IMG/VR virus record: IMGVR_UViG_3300047476_001633
Coordinates: 1-34,343 of that record
Strand: one strand, 5' to 3'
Origin: a virus
Length of the DNA: 34,343 bases
The position numbers were made by a program, and so were the translations under genes. The notes under the pieces were generated by a model. It searched no databases and was not told the origin of the DNA. It was given only the letters and a program-made list of their open reading frames with translations. Of the stretch, positions 15,555 to 21,866 are shown piece after piece. Position 1 is the stretch's first letter. Each line of letters starts with the position of its first letter.

Positions 15555-15816
15555 GTTCCACCTTACACGCCAAACACTCTGCGGTCACAATCTTTCGTCG
15601 GCACTTCGCGCACCGGCCTGGTTGTTTTTTCGATGCGATCCCGTTTTCGTTTTCCTGTCGGTACTTGATACGGCACCGGTAAACGGTTGCTAGGCAAACG
15701 TTGTAGGTAAATGCCAACTTATTGGCGGGCATGGTCGATCTACCAATTATCTCTGCGGTGGTTTTATCCAACCGCTTTAGCCCTAGTTTCAATCGTTTGG
15801 TTGGTGTTCGTTTCAT
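15547..15816 (-). CDS. Small HTH / zinc-ribbon-like DNA-binding protein
   Basis: Starting at the ATG (15816) that overlaps the HNH gene stop as ATGA, the 89-residue product has a helix-turn-helix-like part (KLAFTYNVCLATVYRCRIKY) and a C-terminal CxxC...CxxC zinc motif (CAKCRRKIVTAECLACKVER). A related HTH plus CxxC architecture is found in the gene at 29853. The product is basic and likely binds DNA. It may regulate the operon. A longer frame to 15870 is possible but the overlap start is better supported. Confidence 0.6.
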   Translation of the reverse strand: MKRTPTKRLKLGLKRLDKTTAEIIGRSTMPANKLAFTYNVCLATVYRCRIKYRQENENGIASKKQPGRCAKCRRKIVTAECLACKVERG

Positions 15817-16247
15817 CGTCTTGAAAACCTGGCCGCATCGCGGCGAACGTTTGCGTTCGATTTCTTCCAATCTGGTTTCTGTGGCCCAGTTGGGCCGTCG
15901 GGGTCATGCCCCAACGTAAAATGGTGCACACGGCATAACGTGATTAGGTTCGATTTCTCCAACTCCAACTCGGGGTGTATCCAAAACGGTTTTACGTGGT
16001 GCACGTTTAACGTGGCCGTCGTTCCACACGCGGCACACGCTGGAAATTCGGCTACGAACTCGGCTCGGATCCTTGGCCAATCGCTCGAGCGCGAACCCAA
16101 CCCGCTGTCGTCGTCAACTTGTTCGGCCTGTTGGTCGGGCGGCTCGGGTGGTATTCGGTTTGATTCGTATTGCCAAATCAGTAAACAACACGCCAAACCA
16201 AACAAAAACGCGCCTAGTAGGTCAGTAAACCGCGTGGTTTTAAACAT
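15813..16247 (-). CDS. Membrane-anchored HNH endonuclease
   Basis: The start chosen (16247) overlaps the previous gene by 8 bases (ATGTTTAA), giving 144 residues. Residues ~8-25 (TDLLGAFLFGLACCLLIW) are a transmembrane helix. A short Pro/acidic linker follows, then the HNH domain: C71-x2-C74, H83-H84 (LNVHHVKPFW), N100 (KSNLITLC), C105 and H108-H109. These are the usual metal and catalytic positions. HNH nucleases in phages often help packaging, but a membrane anchor is unusual and could tie it to entering DNA. See the separate finding. Confidence 0.8.
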   Translation of the reverse strand: MFKTTRFTDLLGAFLFGLACCLLIWQYESNRIPPEPPDQQAEQVDDDSGLGSRSSDWPRIRAEFVAEFPACAACGTTATLNVHHVKPFWIHPELELEKSNLITLCRVHHFTLGHDPDGPTGPQKPDWKKSNANVRRDAARFSRR

Positions 16248-16371
16248 CCTTGTTTGCGATCCTATTAACAGTTGAAACCATAGAAACGGCGAATGCCACC
16301 GCTGACACTCCAACGGCTAAACCAACTGAAAACCCAATGTAGAACCACCAACCGTTTATAATCCAACTCAT
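16240..16371 (-). CDS. Tiny single-pass membrane protein
   Basis: The 43-residue product is one long hydrophobic helix: MSWIINGWWFYIGFSVGLAV and GVSAVAFAVSMVSTVNRIAN, with a charged C-terminal tail. It starts two bases after the stop of another small membrane protein, and its end overlaps the membrane-anchored HNH gene start by 8 bases. Coupled translation of three membrane proteins suggests a shared role. No family recognised. Confidence 0.6.
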   Translation of the reverse strand: MSWIINGWWFYIGFSVGLAVGVSAVAFAVSMVSTVNRIANKDV

Positions 16372-16373
16372 TT

Positions 16374-16553
16374 TTAACCCCCAATAAGAAAATGAATGAG
16401 TAAAACACCGATGGTTAACGCAACGTAAACCACCTTGCAAAAATCTAGGCGTTCATAGGCGACCACTGAAAAAACAAGGTCGATCCAACTAACGAGGAAA
16501 AACCCTAGGCACCAACCCAAACCAGCAAAACAACCGAACCAAAACATTTCCAT
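16374..16553 (-). CDS. Tiny two-helix membrane protein
   Basis: I chose ATG 16553, preceded by an AAAGGGG ribosome site, for a 59-residue protein: MEMFWFGCFAGLGWCLGFFL, then SWIDLVFSVVAYERLDFCKV, then VYVALTIGVLLIHFLIGG. It has two hydrophobic stretches with a short polar middle. It follows the winged-helix gene by 19 bases and is followed by another small membrane protein two bases later. Holin-like or superinfection-related function is possible but not shown. Confidence 0.55.
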   Translation of the reverse strand: MEMFWFGCFAGLGWCLGFFLVSWIDLVFSVVAYERLDFCKVVYVALTIGVLLIHFLIGG

Positions 16554-16572
16554 AGCTTGCCCCTTTAATGCG

Positions 16573-17538
16573 CTAGCAACCCACCCGGTTTTCTTGGCAA
16601 TCCAACGCGGCGTTTGCCAATGCGTCGGCCTGTGCGTCGGTGATTGTTTCCCCGCGTCGGCGTGCGTCCAAAACAATTTGGCCGCGTATCGCTTCGAACT
16701 TTTGTTGGCGTTTGGCTCGGTCGAACGCTGCGGCCCTGCGTGCGTCAACCTCGGGGTTGGGCAATTCGACTGGCCACGCACCGTTTCGTATTCGATCCAC
16801 TAACGCCCCTGGGCCGTCGAATAACGCACGGTGTTGGGTGAACTGCCCGAGTATCTCGAACACGTCGGCGGGGCTGTATCCTGCGTCCCTAGCGGCCACA
16901 ATCGCGGCTTGGCTACGACTCACCCCGGCACCCTCGAGCGCTCGCCGAACTTCCCCCCATGGGTCTGGCTGTTTGGTTTCTAAATTTGCAATTTCCGCCG
17001 CCGCCGCACGGGGTGGCGGATCTTTCGGTTTTAACGGTAAATCGGAAATATAGTGTGGACGTTTGGCGCCTGGGCCGGCGCTGGGGCCGGCGCTGGGGCC
17101 GGCGCTGGGGCCGGCGCTGGGGCCGGTGACGGGGGGGTTAGCTGGGTTTGCCAATTGTTGCACAACCCGCATTTGCAACTCGACACACACACCGACCACC
17201 GCCCCGCGATCATCGACCACGGTATTGGTTTCAACCAACCCCGCCGCACGCAATCGCCGAACCGCACGGCCAACGCTTTCGGCGCTGCATTCGAGCTTAC
17301 CGGCCAACTCGGCCCATGTACCGGCCCAACGCAATCCCGTTAATCCTCGAGCGCGTTGGCTCGGGCTATCAACCCACACGGCCAAGGTGCCTGCAACCCG
17401 GTGCAACACTTCCCCGGGCCTAGCACCGAGTGCCACGGCTGCGGCCTCACACGCTTTGGCACGTTGTGCCCTAATCGCCGTTTCGGCTGCGCGTTCGACT
17501 TCCGCCGATTCCCCCCAATCAAAACGCAACTGTTCCAT
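16573..17538 (-). CDS. Winged-helix protein, possible phage replication initiator
   Basis: The 321-residue protein has an N-terminal winged-helix part (~45-120: LHRVAGTLAVWVDSPSQRAR, then WAGTWAELAGKLECSAESVG, then RAVRRLRAAGLVETNTVVDD), a Gly-Pro-Ser-Ala repeat linker (~139-158) and a helical C-terminal half. Organisation into a DNA-binding N-terminus, flexible linker and C-terminal partner-binding part recalls lambda O/phage replication initiators. No polymerase or helicase gene accompanies it, so recruitment of host replication enzymes is inferred. It follows the DUF1064 gene by 14 bases. A transcription regulator role is the main alternative. Confidence 0.55.
   Translation of the reverse strand: MEQLRFDWGESAEVERAAETAIRAQRAKACEAAAVALGARPGEVLHRVAGTLAVWVDSPSQRARGLTGLRWAGTWAELAGKLECSAESVGRAVRRLRAAGLVETNTVVDDRGAVVGVCVELQMRVVQQLANPANPPVTGPSAGPSAGPSAGPSAGPGAKRPHYISDLPLKPKDPPPRAAAAEIANLETKQPDPWGEVRRALEGAGVSRSQAAIVAARDAGYSPADVFEILGQFTQHRALFDGPGALVDRIRNGAWPVELPNPEVDARRAAAFDRAKRQQKFEAIRGQIVLDARRRGETITDAQADALANAALDCQENRVGC
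17071..17130. repeat. Five 12-bp tandem repeats (ggggccggcgct) in the winged-helix gene
   Basis: Three perfect copies (17083-17118) are flanked by one imperfect copy on each side. They encode a repeated G-P-S-A linker on the minus strand and are unusually GC-rich. The copies could expand or contract by slippage. Iteron-like repeats inside the initiator gene mark the lambda origin, so an origin function is conceivable but unproven. Confidence 0.85.
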
Positions 17539-17552
17539 GGTTGCGGCCCCTC

Positions 17553-17915
17553 CTAAACTTCCCTAATCTCGATCCCTAGTTGGTCGGCCATTTGTTTTTT
17601 CTTGGCCTTATACTCGCGGGTGCGATACCCCTTAACGTCCTCAACAACCTCGTTGCCGTTTTCGCAATAAACGAAATCGGCTACATAGTGAACCACCTGA
17701 ACCAATCGGTAACGCACCTGGCACCGTAGGTTTTCAATCTTGCCCGCCTGTTCTGCTAGCTTTAATTCGGAGTACCGGCGGGCCTCACGTTTTGAAGCAA
17801 ACCGCCGCCCGTCCACTATCGTTGGCTTTGCGCCATACTTATGGGATTTTTTGCCGGTCAACGCCGCTATTAACGCACGCGTATTAGTAGTTGGCCTCCG
17901 TGCACGCTTGGCCAT
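17553..17915 (-). CDS. DUF1064 (PD-(D/E)xK) phage nuclease
   Basis: The start is set by an ATG (17915) with GGAGG eight bases upstream; the product has 120 residues. It matches the DUF1064 pattern: KSHKYGAKPTIVDGRRFASK, REARRYSELKLAEQAGKIEN, YVADFVY, VVEDVKGYRTREY. The putative PD-(D/E)xK residues are E44, D80, D93 and K95. Members of this family are RecB-like nucleases that are thought to act on branched DNA. A structure-specific role in replication or recombination would suit its position beside the winged-helix gene. Confidence 0.85.
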   Translation of the reverse strand: MAKRARRPTTNTRALIAALTGKKSHKYGAKPTIVDGRRFASKREARRYSELKLAEQAGKIENLRCQVRYRLVQVVHYVADFVYCENGNEVVEDVKGYRTREYKAKKKQMADQLGIEIREV

Positions 17916-17961
17916 TTGCTGTTCCTCCAAAACAGTGTTTAAAACGTTCGCCGATTACCAA

Positions 17962-18054
17962 ATCCATGGGCAGGATTCGAACCTGCGCCTCCTAGGTTTT
18001 GCCATTAACCAAAAATTGCTGGCCTAGGTGTTCCACCGCAATAACTTCCATGGA
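17962..18054 (-). tRNA. tRNA-like gene with an enlarged anticodon arm
   Basis: Read on the minus strand: acceptor TCCATGG (18054-18048) pairs perfectly with CCATGGA (17969-17963); a T-arm GCAGG-TTCGAAT-CCTGC (17986-17970); a D-arm-like GTTATTGCGGTGGAAC; and an anticodon stem CCTAG(G)/(C)CTAGG. The anticodon loop is 26-28 bases instead of 7, with an internal hairpin GCCA/TGGC. No CCA is encoded. U8 and A14 are swapped to A8 and T14. No clear anticodon can be assigned (a TTTTTGG loop would read UUU). It could be a tRNA pseudogene, a tRNA with inserted bases, or a tRNA mimic. Confidence 0.6.
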
Positions 18055-18093
18055 TTAAAGATCAAGCAATCGCGAATACTCCGCAGGTAAATC

Positions 18094-18108
18094 AAAAAGC
18101 GGCCCGCT
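18094..18108 (-). terminator. Weak terminator-like hairpin after the gene at 18148
   Basis: On the minus strand the short stem AGCG-ggc-CGCT is followed by TTTTT. It lies about 40 bases after the stop of the upstream gene and before the tRNA-like gene. The stem is only four base pairs with a three-base loop, so confidence is low. Confidence 0.25.
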
Positions 18109-18147
18109 AACGCTCGATCATTTCCAATTACCGCAGATCCAAAACGC

Positions 18148-18687
18148 TTACGCCTCGGATTCCCGCCGGTAAAGCGAATCGCTATACAACTCAACCATTT
18201 TTTCAATGGTTATGTGGCTTTCGTCGTCTCGAACAAACGCGGCGGCCATGTCCCCAACATCGTCGGGTGCGGCGGCTCCCTCGAGCGCCAACGCAACCTC
18301 CTGAATTAGACGCGTTTGTTTCTGTCGGATCCGTGCCGCATCCTTGGCGATTTGTTCCAACCCACGGCGCATATTGGAGACACGCTTTGATTTGGCCGGT
18401 TCCGCAATTTCGGTAACCTCCCTGTATTGTTCATCCAAGCGAATGAACGAATACAAACCGGCCATTAGATTCGTTAGCACTACGCGTTGGCCGGTGAACG
18501 CTGGAACACCTTCGGTTTTTGGCTGCGTTGTATCGACGTGACGCATTACCCACCGGTCGCGTAACACCGCGTCAACATAGAACACCTGGGCCCTAGTTTG
18601 CTGGCCGCACAAATGGCCCCCGTAGCACCGCCCAACCTCTAACGGCTCGTCGAACTGGTCGACCATGTAGTTGCGTATTTTACCCAT
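18148..18687 (-). CDS. Unknown helical protein, early region
   Basis: The ATG at 18687 has GGAGG eight bases upstream (18700-18696), so the protein is 179 residues and not the longer upstream reading. It opens with GKIRNYMVDQFDEPLEVGRC and later has QVFYVDAVLRDRWVMRHVDT, followed by a long charged helix (RGLEQIAKDAARIRQKQTRL). The ending is Asp/Glu-rich. I do not recognise a family. It is the first gene behind the terminator-like hairpin at 18717 and therefore probably has its own regulation. Confidence 0.65.
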   Translation of the reverse strand: MGKIRNYMVDQFDEPLEVGRCYGGHLCGQQTRAQVFYVDAVLRDRWVMRHVDTTQPKTEGVPAFTGQRVVLTNLMAGLYSFIRLDEQYREVTEIAEPAKSKRVSNMRRGLEQIAKDAARIRQKQTRLIQEVALALEGAAAPDDVGDMAAAFVRDDESHITIEKMVELYSDSLYRRESEA

Positions 18688-18704
18688 GCTTTTAACCTCC
18701 AATT

Positions 18705-18751
18705 TAAAAAACAAACACGTTGCGGCGTTGCGACCACAACCACCGCAACGT
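18705..18751 (-). terminator. Intrinsic terminator behind the early winged-helix gene
   Basis: ACGTTGCGG (18717-18725) pairs perfectly with CCGCAACGT (18743-18751), and inner GTTG/CAAC pairing extends the stem. On the minus strand it is followed by GTTTGTTTTTT. It sits 12 bases after the stop of the gene at 18764 and upstream of the next ribosome site, so it ends the early transcript or acts as an attenuator. Confidence 0.7.
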
Positions 18752-18763
18752 GCCCGTTGTGAA

Positions 18764-19060
18764 CTAAAACAACTCACCCTGAACCAACTTGGTGCGTTTC
18801 GCAAAACAAACGACGGTGGCCGGTTTGCCGTAGGGTGTCTCCCTTGTTTCCTCGGTCGAATACACCCACCCGTCGCTTTCCAATTCCGCCACGCGACCAC
18901 AAACCGAACTGAGTGGCAAACCCAACTCGGCGGCGATTTCGTGCCGCGTTAATCCGTTGAGTTTGTTTTCCAATAGTTCGCAAATTCTGCGTTTCACCTG
19001 TGGCAACTCGGCCAAACTGTAAAACACTTCGTTGCGGTTTTCTTGGCTGTGAACGCTCAC
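18764..19060 (-). CDS. Winged-helix DNA-binding regulator candidate
   Basis: A GTG start in a GTGA overlap with the gene upstream gives 98 residues. They include QVKRRICELLENKLNGLTRH, EIAAELGLPLSSVCGRVAEL and ESDGWVYSTEETRETPYGKP, the helix-turn-helix plus wing order of MarR/IclR-like folds. It lies in the first leftward gene pair beside the divergent control region, so a role in early control or in the lysis-lysogeny choice is plausible. It is not recognisably a CI- or Cro-type protein. Confidence 0.7.
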   Translation of the reverse strand: MSVHSQENRNEVFYSLAELPQVKRRICELLENKLNGLTRHEIAAELGLPLSSVCGRVAELESDGWVYSTEETRETPYGKPATVVCFAKRTKLVQGELF

Positions 19061-19278
19061 GTTTGGCCCCCCCCTTTAGGCGTGCTTGCAACACGGCCTG
19101 TTTTCAAAATCGGTCGGCCCAACGGTTTTTTGCTTTGTCGGCGCGGCAAGCACAACCCGAGTTTTTCCGCCGTTTCCCACGTGTATTCGCCGTCCTCAAT
19201 TCGACGGCGTAAACGGTGGTAATCCGCTGCGGTTAACCCTCTGGCCAATGCTGGTTTTGTTTTGCGTTTTCGTCCCAT
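19057..19278 (-). CDS. Small basic protein, first leftward gene
   Basis: The 73-residue product is highly basic (MGRKRKTKPALARGLTAADY, then KKPLGRPILKTGRVASTPKG) with one helical, HTH-like middle (HRLRRRIEDGEYTWETAEKL). It starts 18 bases from a 23-bp inverted repeat in the divergent control region and overlaps the next gene by GTGA. DNA binding seems likely. No family recognised. Confidence 0.6.
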   Translation of the reverse strand: MGRKRKTKPALARGLTAADYHRLRRRIEDGEYTWETAEKLGLCLPRRQSKKPLGRPILKTGRVASTPKGGGQT

Positions 19279-19446
19279 GCGGCTAGTTTATCTTGTTTTT
19301 GTAAAAACACTACAAAAAACTATTGGGATTGTAATACCAATTCAGCGTGAACGTTTTCTAACGTGTTATTTCCCAAATAGTTACGAACCGCAAAAAACTT
19401 GCAAAATTCCAAAAGACGGTTAGAATTTTTGCGGAGGAAAAACTTT
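19279..19446. promoter_or_regulatory. Divergent control region between leftward and rightward genes
   Basis: The ~170-base AT-rich gap separates the leftward gene start (19278) from the rightward gene start (19447). It contains the inverted repeat TTTTTGTA (19296-19303), 7-base spacer, TACAAAAA (19311-19318), which looks like an operator close to the leftward start. A rightward promoter is suggested by TTGCAA (19399-19404), a 16-base gap and TAGAAT (19421-19426). GGAGG (19433-19437) lies nine bases before the ATG. Confidence 0.6.
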
Positions 19447-19773
19447 ATGGCTAAGAAAAAACCAGCGGATCGGGCTTACGAATTTTCGGTCGACGAATTG
19501 GCTGCGGTAGTTCGGCAACTGACAAACGCGGCGGATTTGTTTGAGGAGTGCCGAATAATTGCGGACAAAACGCCAACGAAAACGTTGGTGGCCCACAATC
19601 GCCTAACACTTGAACGGGCGCTAACGAATCTAAAATCGTCGGTTGGTGCAATGCAAAAGGCTGTTTGGCTCTATCGCGTGGGAACGCCCCTCGAACCAGG
19701 CCAGCTCAAACCCCAATCCCCATGGCGCAAAAAGGATAACGGTAAACCCAATGGAAAACCCGGCAAAAACTGA
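19447..19773 (+). CDS. Small basic protein, first rightward gene
   Basis: The ATG at 19447 has GGAGG nine bases upstream; an ATA/ATG-less upstream extension is not supported. The 108 residues (AKKKPADRAYEFSVDELAAV and onward) form helices with charged ends, including AVVRQLTNAADLFEECRIIA and TLERALTNLKSSVGAMQKAV, and a Lys/Asn-rich tail (KKDNGKPNGKPGKN). Its 3' end overlaps the small membrane gene that follows. No family recognised. It is the first gene behind the rightward promoter, before the excisionase-integrase pair. Confidence 0.7.
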   Translation: MAKKKPADRAYEFSVDELAAVVRQLTNAADLFEECRIIADKTPTKTLVAHNRLTLERALTNLKSSVGAMQKAVWLYRVGTPLEPGQLKPQSPWRKKDNGKPNGKPGKN

Positions 19774-19921
19774 TTGGCTTTGGATCCTGTGGGCCATGCT
19801 GTATTCGGTCGGTTTTGTGTTTTCGGCGTCGGTCGCGGCGATTCCAAACGCTTGGGTTGCTTACTCGGTGGGTTTAATGGCTTTAGCGGCGCTTAAATAC
19901 TTGATTCGGTTCAACGGGTAA
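19751..19921 (+). CDS. Small membrane protein, two helices
   Basis: The frame from an ATG at 19751 overlaps the end of the preceding gene and gives 56 residues: MENPAKTDWLWILWAMLYSV, then GFVFSASVAAIPNAWVAYSV, then GLMALAALKYLIRFNG. Two hydrophobic helices follow a short polar start. Small membrane proteins in lysogeny regions often exclude related phages (superinfection exclusion), which would suit this place, but that is speculation. A longer frame from 19643 is unlikely because it would lie inside the previous gene. Confidence 0.55.
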   Translation: MENPAKTDWLWILWAMLYSVGFVFSASVAAIPNAWVAYSVGLMALAALKYLIRFNG

Positions 19922-19970
19922 TCATAATGTGCGTGTGCTTGCAACACGGCCTCAAATGTTTGGGGCACCG

Positions 19971-20216
19971 ATGGAAACCGAAAACCCAAAACCTGGGCTC
20001 GTTGCTGAGATTGTGCAACGCCGGATCGATACCGAAAACCGCATCCAACCACCACCGCCCCGCGTGGCCTATTCTCTGGCCGAAATCGCGAATATGTGCG
20101 GCGTTTCTAAACGGGTTATCGAAACCCAAGCGAATACCGGTAAATTACGCACCAAACGCGTTGGGCGCACGCTATTGGTTACCCACCGAGAATTGGAACG
20201 GTGGTTAAATGGCTAG
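19971..20216 (+). CDS. Excisionase-like HTH protein (xis-type candidate)
   Basis: I chose the ATG at 19971 (81 residues), with GGGG shortly upstream; other possible starts are 19956 and a GTG at 19929. The C-terminal part is a MerR/HTH_17-like DNA-binding domain (YSLAEIANMCGVSKRVIETQ, then RTKRVGRTLLVTHRELERWL). Such proteins sit next to integrases as excisionases or regulators. Its stop overlaps the integrase start (ATGGCTAG), so the two are translationally coupled. Whether it is an excisionase or an integrase regulator is unknown. Confidence 0.75.
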   Translation: METENPKPGLVAEIVQRRIDTENRIQPPPPRVAYSLAEIANMCGVSKRVIETQANTGKLRTKRVGRTLLVTHRELERWLNG

Positions 20217-21354
20217 CGTATGGAAACACGCTCGCGGGGGTTGGTACCTAGAGATTGCCATGCCCGTTGGGCCGTCCAAAAAAATCTACCTTGGCCGGAT
20301 CCCCTCGAGCGCTGCGGCCTCGGTGCGGCTGCGGGTGGAACAACTTGGGCGACTTGCCCGAGTTGGAGAACCACCAACACCTGAGTTGGCCGCGTGGCTT
20401 GCTGCGTGCAATCTCAAGTTTTTGGAGTCTCTTAAATCGGTTGGTTTATTGTCTACGTGGAATAGTGCCGCCGTCCCTAGTTTTCTAGCGTTTTGGGATC
20501 AGTACGTCACCGCACGCCGCGATTTCACAAAATGGACTCGTAAAGGTTGGCAAACGGCTCGTTTGCATGTTGCCCAGCGGTGGCCCACTCAAACCCTAGC
20601 GGAAATAACGGCCTACGATGCCCAGTTGTTCGCCTCGGATCTTAGGTTAGCGGTTTCCAATAGCCACGCTGGCAAAATGATTGGGCGGTGTTCCCAAGTG
20701 TTCAACGCTGCAATTGCGGCCAATCTTGTTGCCAATAATCCGTTCTCCAAAATTGTGTTTCAAAGAAGTGTAGATAAAACACGGCAAACCTACGTTACCA
20801 ACGAAACGGCCAAATTGGTGTTGGATGGATTTGCCACGCTTGAGGGTCGCGCGTTGTTTGCACTTGCCCGGTGGTGTGGGCTTCGCGTGCCGCACGAACC
20901 GTTGGCGCTCACCTGGGCCAATGTCGATTTGCACGCCAACCGGTTGCAAATACCGGGCGGTACCAAAACCGGATTTCGAGTTGTGCCGCTATTCGAACCG
21001 GCTCGGGCGGAACTTTTGACGCTTTTCCACTCGGCACCGGAGACGCCGTGGGTGTTTAACCGCTGCCGCGCGTCGGCTGGTACGCATTGGCGAACGTGGC
21101 TGTTAACCGCTTGCCGCACGGCTGGCGTAGATCCGTGGCCAAAACTGTGGCACAACCTGCGTGCGTCGGCTCGCACGGACTTGGAAGAACGTTTCCCGGC
21201 CCACGTGTGCGATTGTTGGATTGGTCATAGCACACGGGTGGCCAAGGATCATTACTTACGCGTAACGCCTGAACACTGGGCGACGGCTTGCGGTGTTGTG
21301 GTTGGCGATCCAACAAAAACGCCCGATGAATCGCGCGCACGGGTCGAACCTTAG
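20209..21354 (+). CDS. int: Tyrosine integrase, planctomycete-type
   Basis: The 381-residue protein has the full catalytic set: R226 (WCGLRVPHEPLALTWANV), K253 (GTKTGFRVVPLF), H315 and R318 (WHNLRASARTDL), H340 (WIGHS) and nucleophile Y349 (DHYLRV). The wording PWPKLWHNLR, AHVCDCWIGHS and HYLRVTPEHW is what I recall of integrases from Planctomycetota. The N-terminal ~190 residues hold the arm- and core-binding parts. Its start overlaps the HTH gene; attP follows ~110 bases downstream. It should integrate the phage into a host tRNA gene. Confidence 0.95.
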   Translation: MASVWKHARGGWYLEIAMPVGPSKKIYLGRIPSSAAASVRLRVEQLGRLARVGEPPTPELAAWLAACNLKFLESLKSVGLLSTWNSAAVPSFLAFWDQYVTARRDFTKWTRKGWQTARLHVAQRWPTQTLAEITAYDAQLFASDLRLAVSNSHAGKMIGRCSQVFNAAIAANLVANNPFSKIVFQRSVDKTRQTYVTNETAKLVLDGFATLEGRALFALARWCGLRVPHEPLALTWANVDLHANRLQIPGGTKTGFRVVPLFEPARAELLTLFHSAPETPWVFNRCRASAGTHWRTWLLTACRTAGVDPWPKLWHNLRASARTDLEERFPAHVCDCWIGHSTRVAKDHYLRVTPEHWATACGVVVGDPTKTPDESRARVEP

Positions 21355-21466
21355 CGCACGGGGTTGCGCACGGGGCCGAGTGTTGTTTGCTGTGGTCTGT
21401 GGTGGTGCAATTCCATGAAAAAACCCGGCCAACGTGTAATTGGCCGCGTTTAAAATTGTTGGCAAA

Positions 21467-21486
21467 TGCCCCCGCAAGGGGTCGAA
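21467..21486 (-). other. attP core candidate: 3' end of a tRNA gene
   Basis: Read on the minus strand the segment is TTCGACC (T-loop), CCTTG (3' half of the T-stem), CGGGGGC (3' acceptor strand) and A (discriminator). The remainder of a tRNA is absent: the expected 5' T-stem strand CAAGG is not found next to it. Phage attachment cores often consist of exactly this part, so that integration rebuilds the tRNA. It lies ~110 bases after int. A host tRNA starting GCCCCCG would be the attB. Confidence 0.7.
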
Positions 21487-21534
21487 CAAACCAAAGTTTT
21501 TCCAAGGTTTGCGCTGCCTTATACGGGGCGGCGC
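21487..21534 (+). repeat. Two hairpins next to attP
   Basis: CAAACC (21487-21492) pairs with GGTTTG (21506-21511), and directly after, GCGC-t-GCC (21511-21518) pairs with GGC-g-GCGC (21527-21534). They start at the edge of the attP core and could be integrase or accessory protein binding sites or could end the int transcript. No U-tract follows. Confidence 0.5.
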
Positions 21535-21561
21535 ACGGGTTCAAGATTGATCGAGGGATTT

Positions 21562-21855
21562 ATGCGAACAATAAAACGCGTGGACAGTTGCGGTAGGGAC
21601 GTTACCGATTTACATGGATTGTGGGATGAAACCGACTTGGAAATTCTGTGTACGCCATACGGCGATCCGAACCAAACCAGCGGGCAAAAAACCAATGGCC
21701 CTGCGTTGTTTTTCGTGCGTCGACTCGGCGGCCCTTGGATCTACACCGAGTGCAATGGATTTTACCGAGTGCAAACCGCAATCGAAAACCTTGGCATGGT
21801 TTTTTTTGAGGGTTTGAACTACCGCACAACCTTGGGAAAAAAACGCCATAGGTAG
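21562..21855 (+). CDS. Small unknown protein downstream of attP
   Basis: I use the ATG at 21562, with GAGGGA in front, because a longer frame from 21466 would run across attP. The 97 residues include RTIKRVDSCGRDVTDLHGLW, LEILCTPYGDPNQTSGQKTN, and later LGGPWIYTECNGFYRVQTAI; the composition is mixed alpha/beta. It is transcribed in the same direction as int. No family recognised. It may be a lysogeny or moron-type gene. Confidence 0.5.
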   Translation: MRTIKRVDSCGRDVTDLHGLWDETDLEILCTPYGDPNQTSGQKTNGPALFFVRRLGGPWIYTECNGFYRVQTAIENLGMVFFEGLNYRTTLGKKRHR

Positions 21856-21866
21856 GCGCAACAACT

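Noticed and set aside
17053-17566. Plus-strand frames across the GC-rich repeat
   Set aside because: They read the tandem repeat as Ala-Gly or Gly-Pro runs on the opposite strand of the winged-helix gene and have no start signals.
17962-18054. Self-splicing intron in the tRNA-like gene
   Set aside because: The extra sequence is about 20 bases, far too short for a group I intron, and removing it in any register does not yield a loop with U33.
18024-18206. 60-residue minus-strand frame over the tRNA-like gene
   Set aside because: It overlaps both the tRNA-like structure and the preceding gene, with no ribosome site.
21466-21561. Upstream extension of the gene at 21562
   Set aside because: It would translate the attP core and its hairpins. 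The ATG at 21562 has a better ribosome site.
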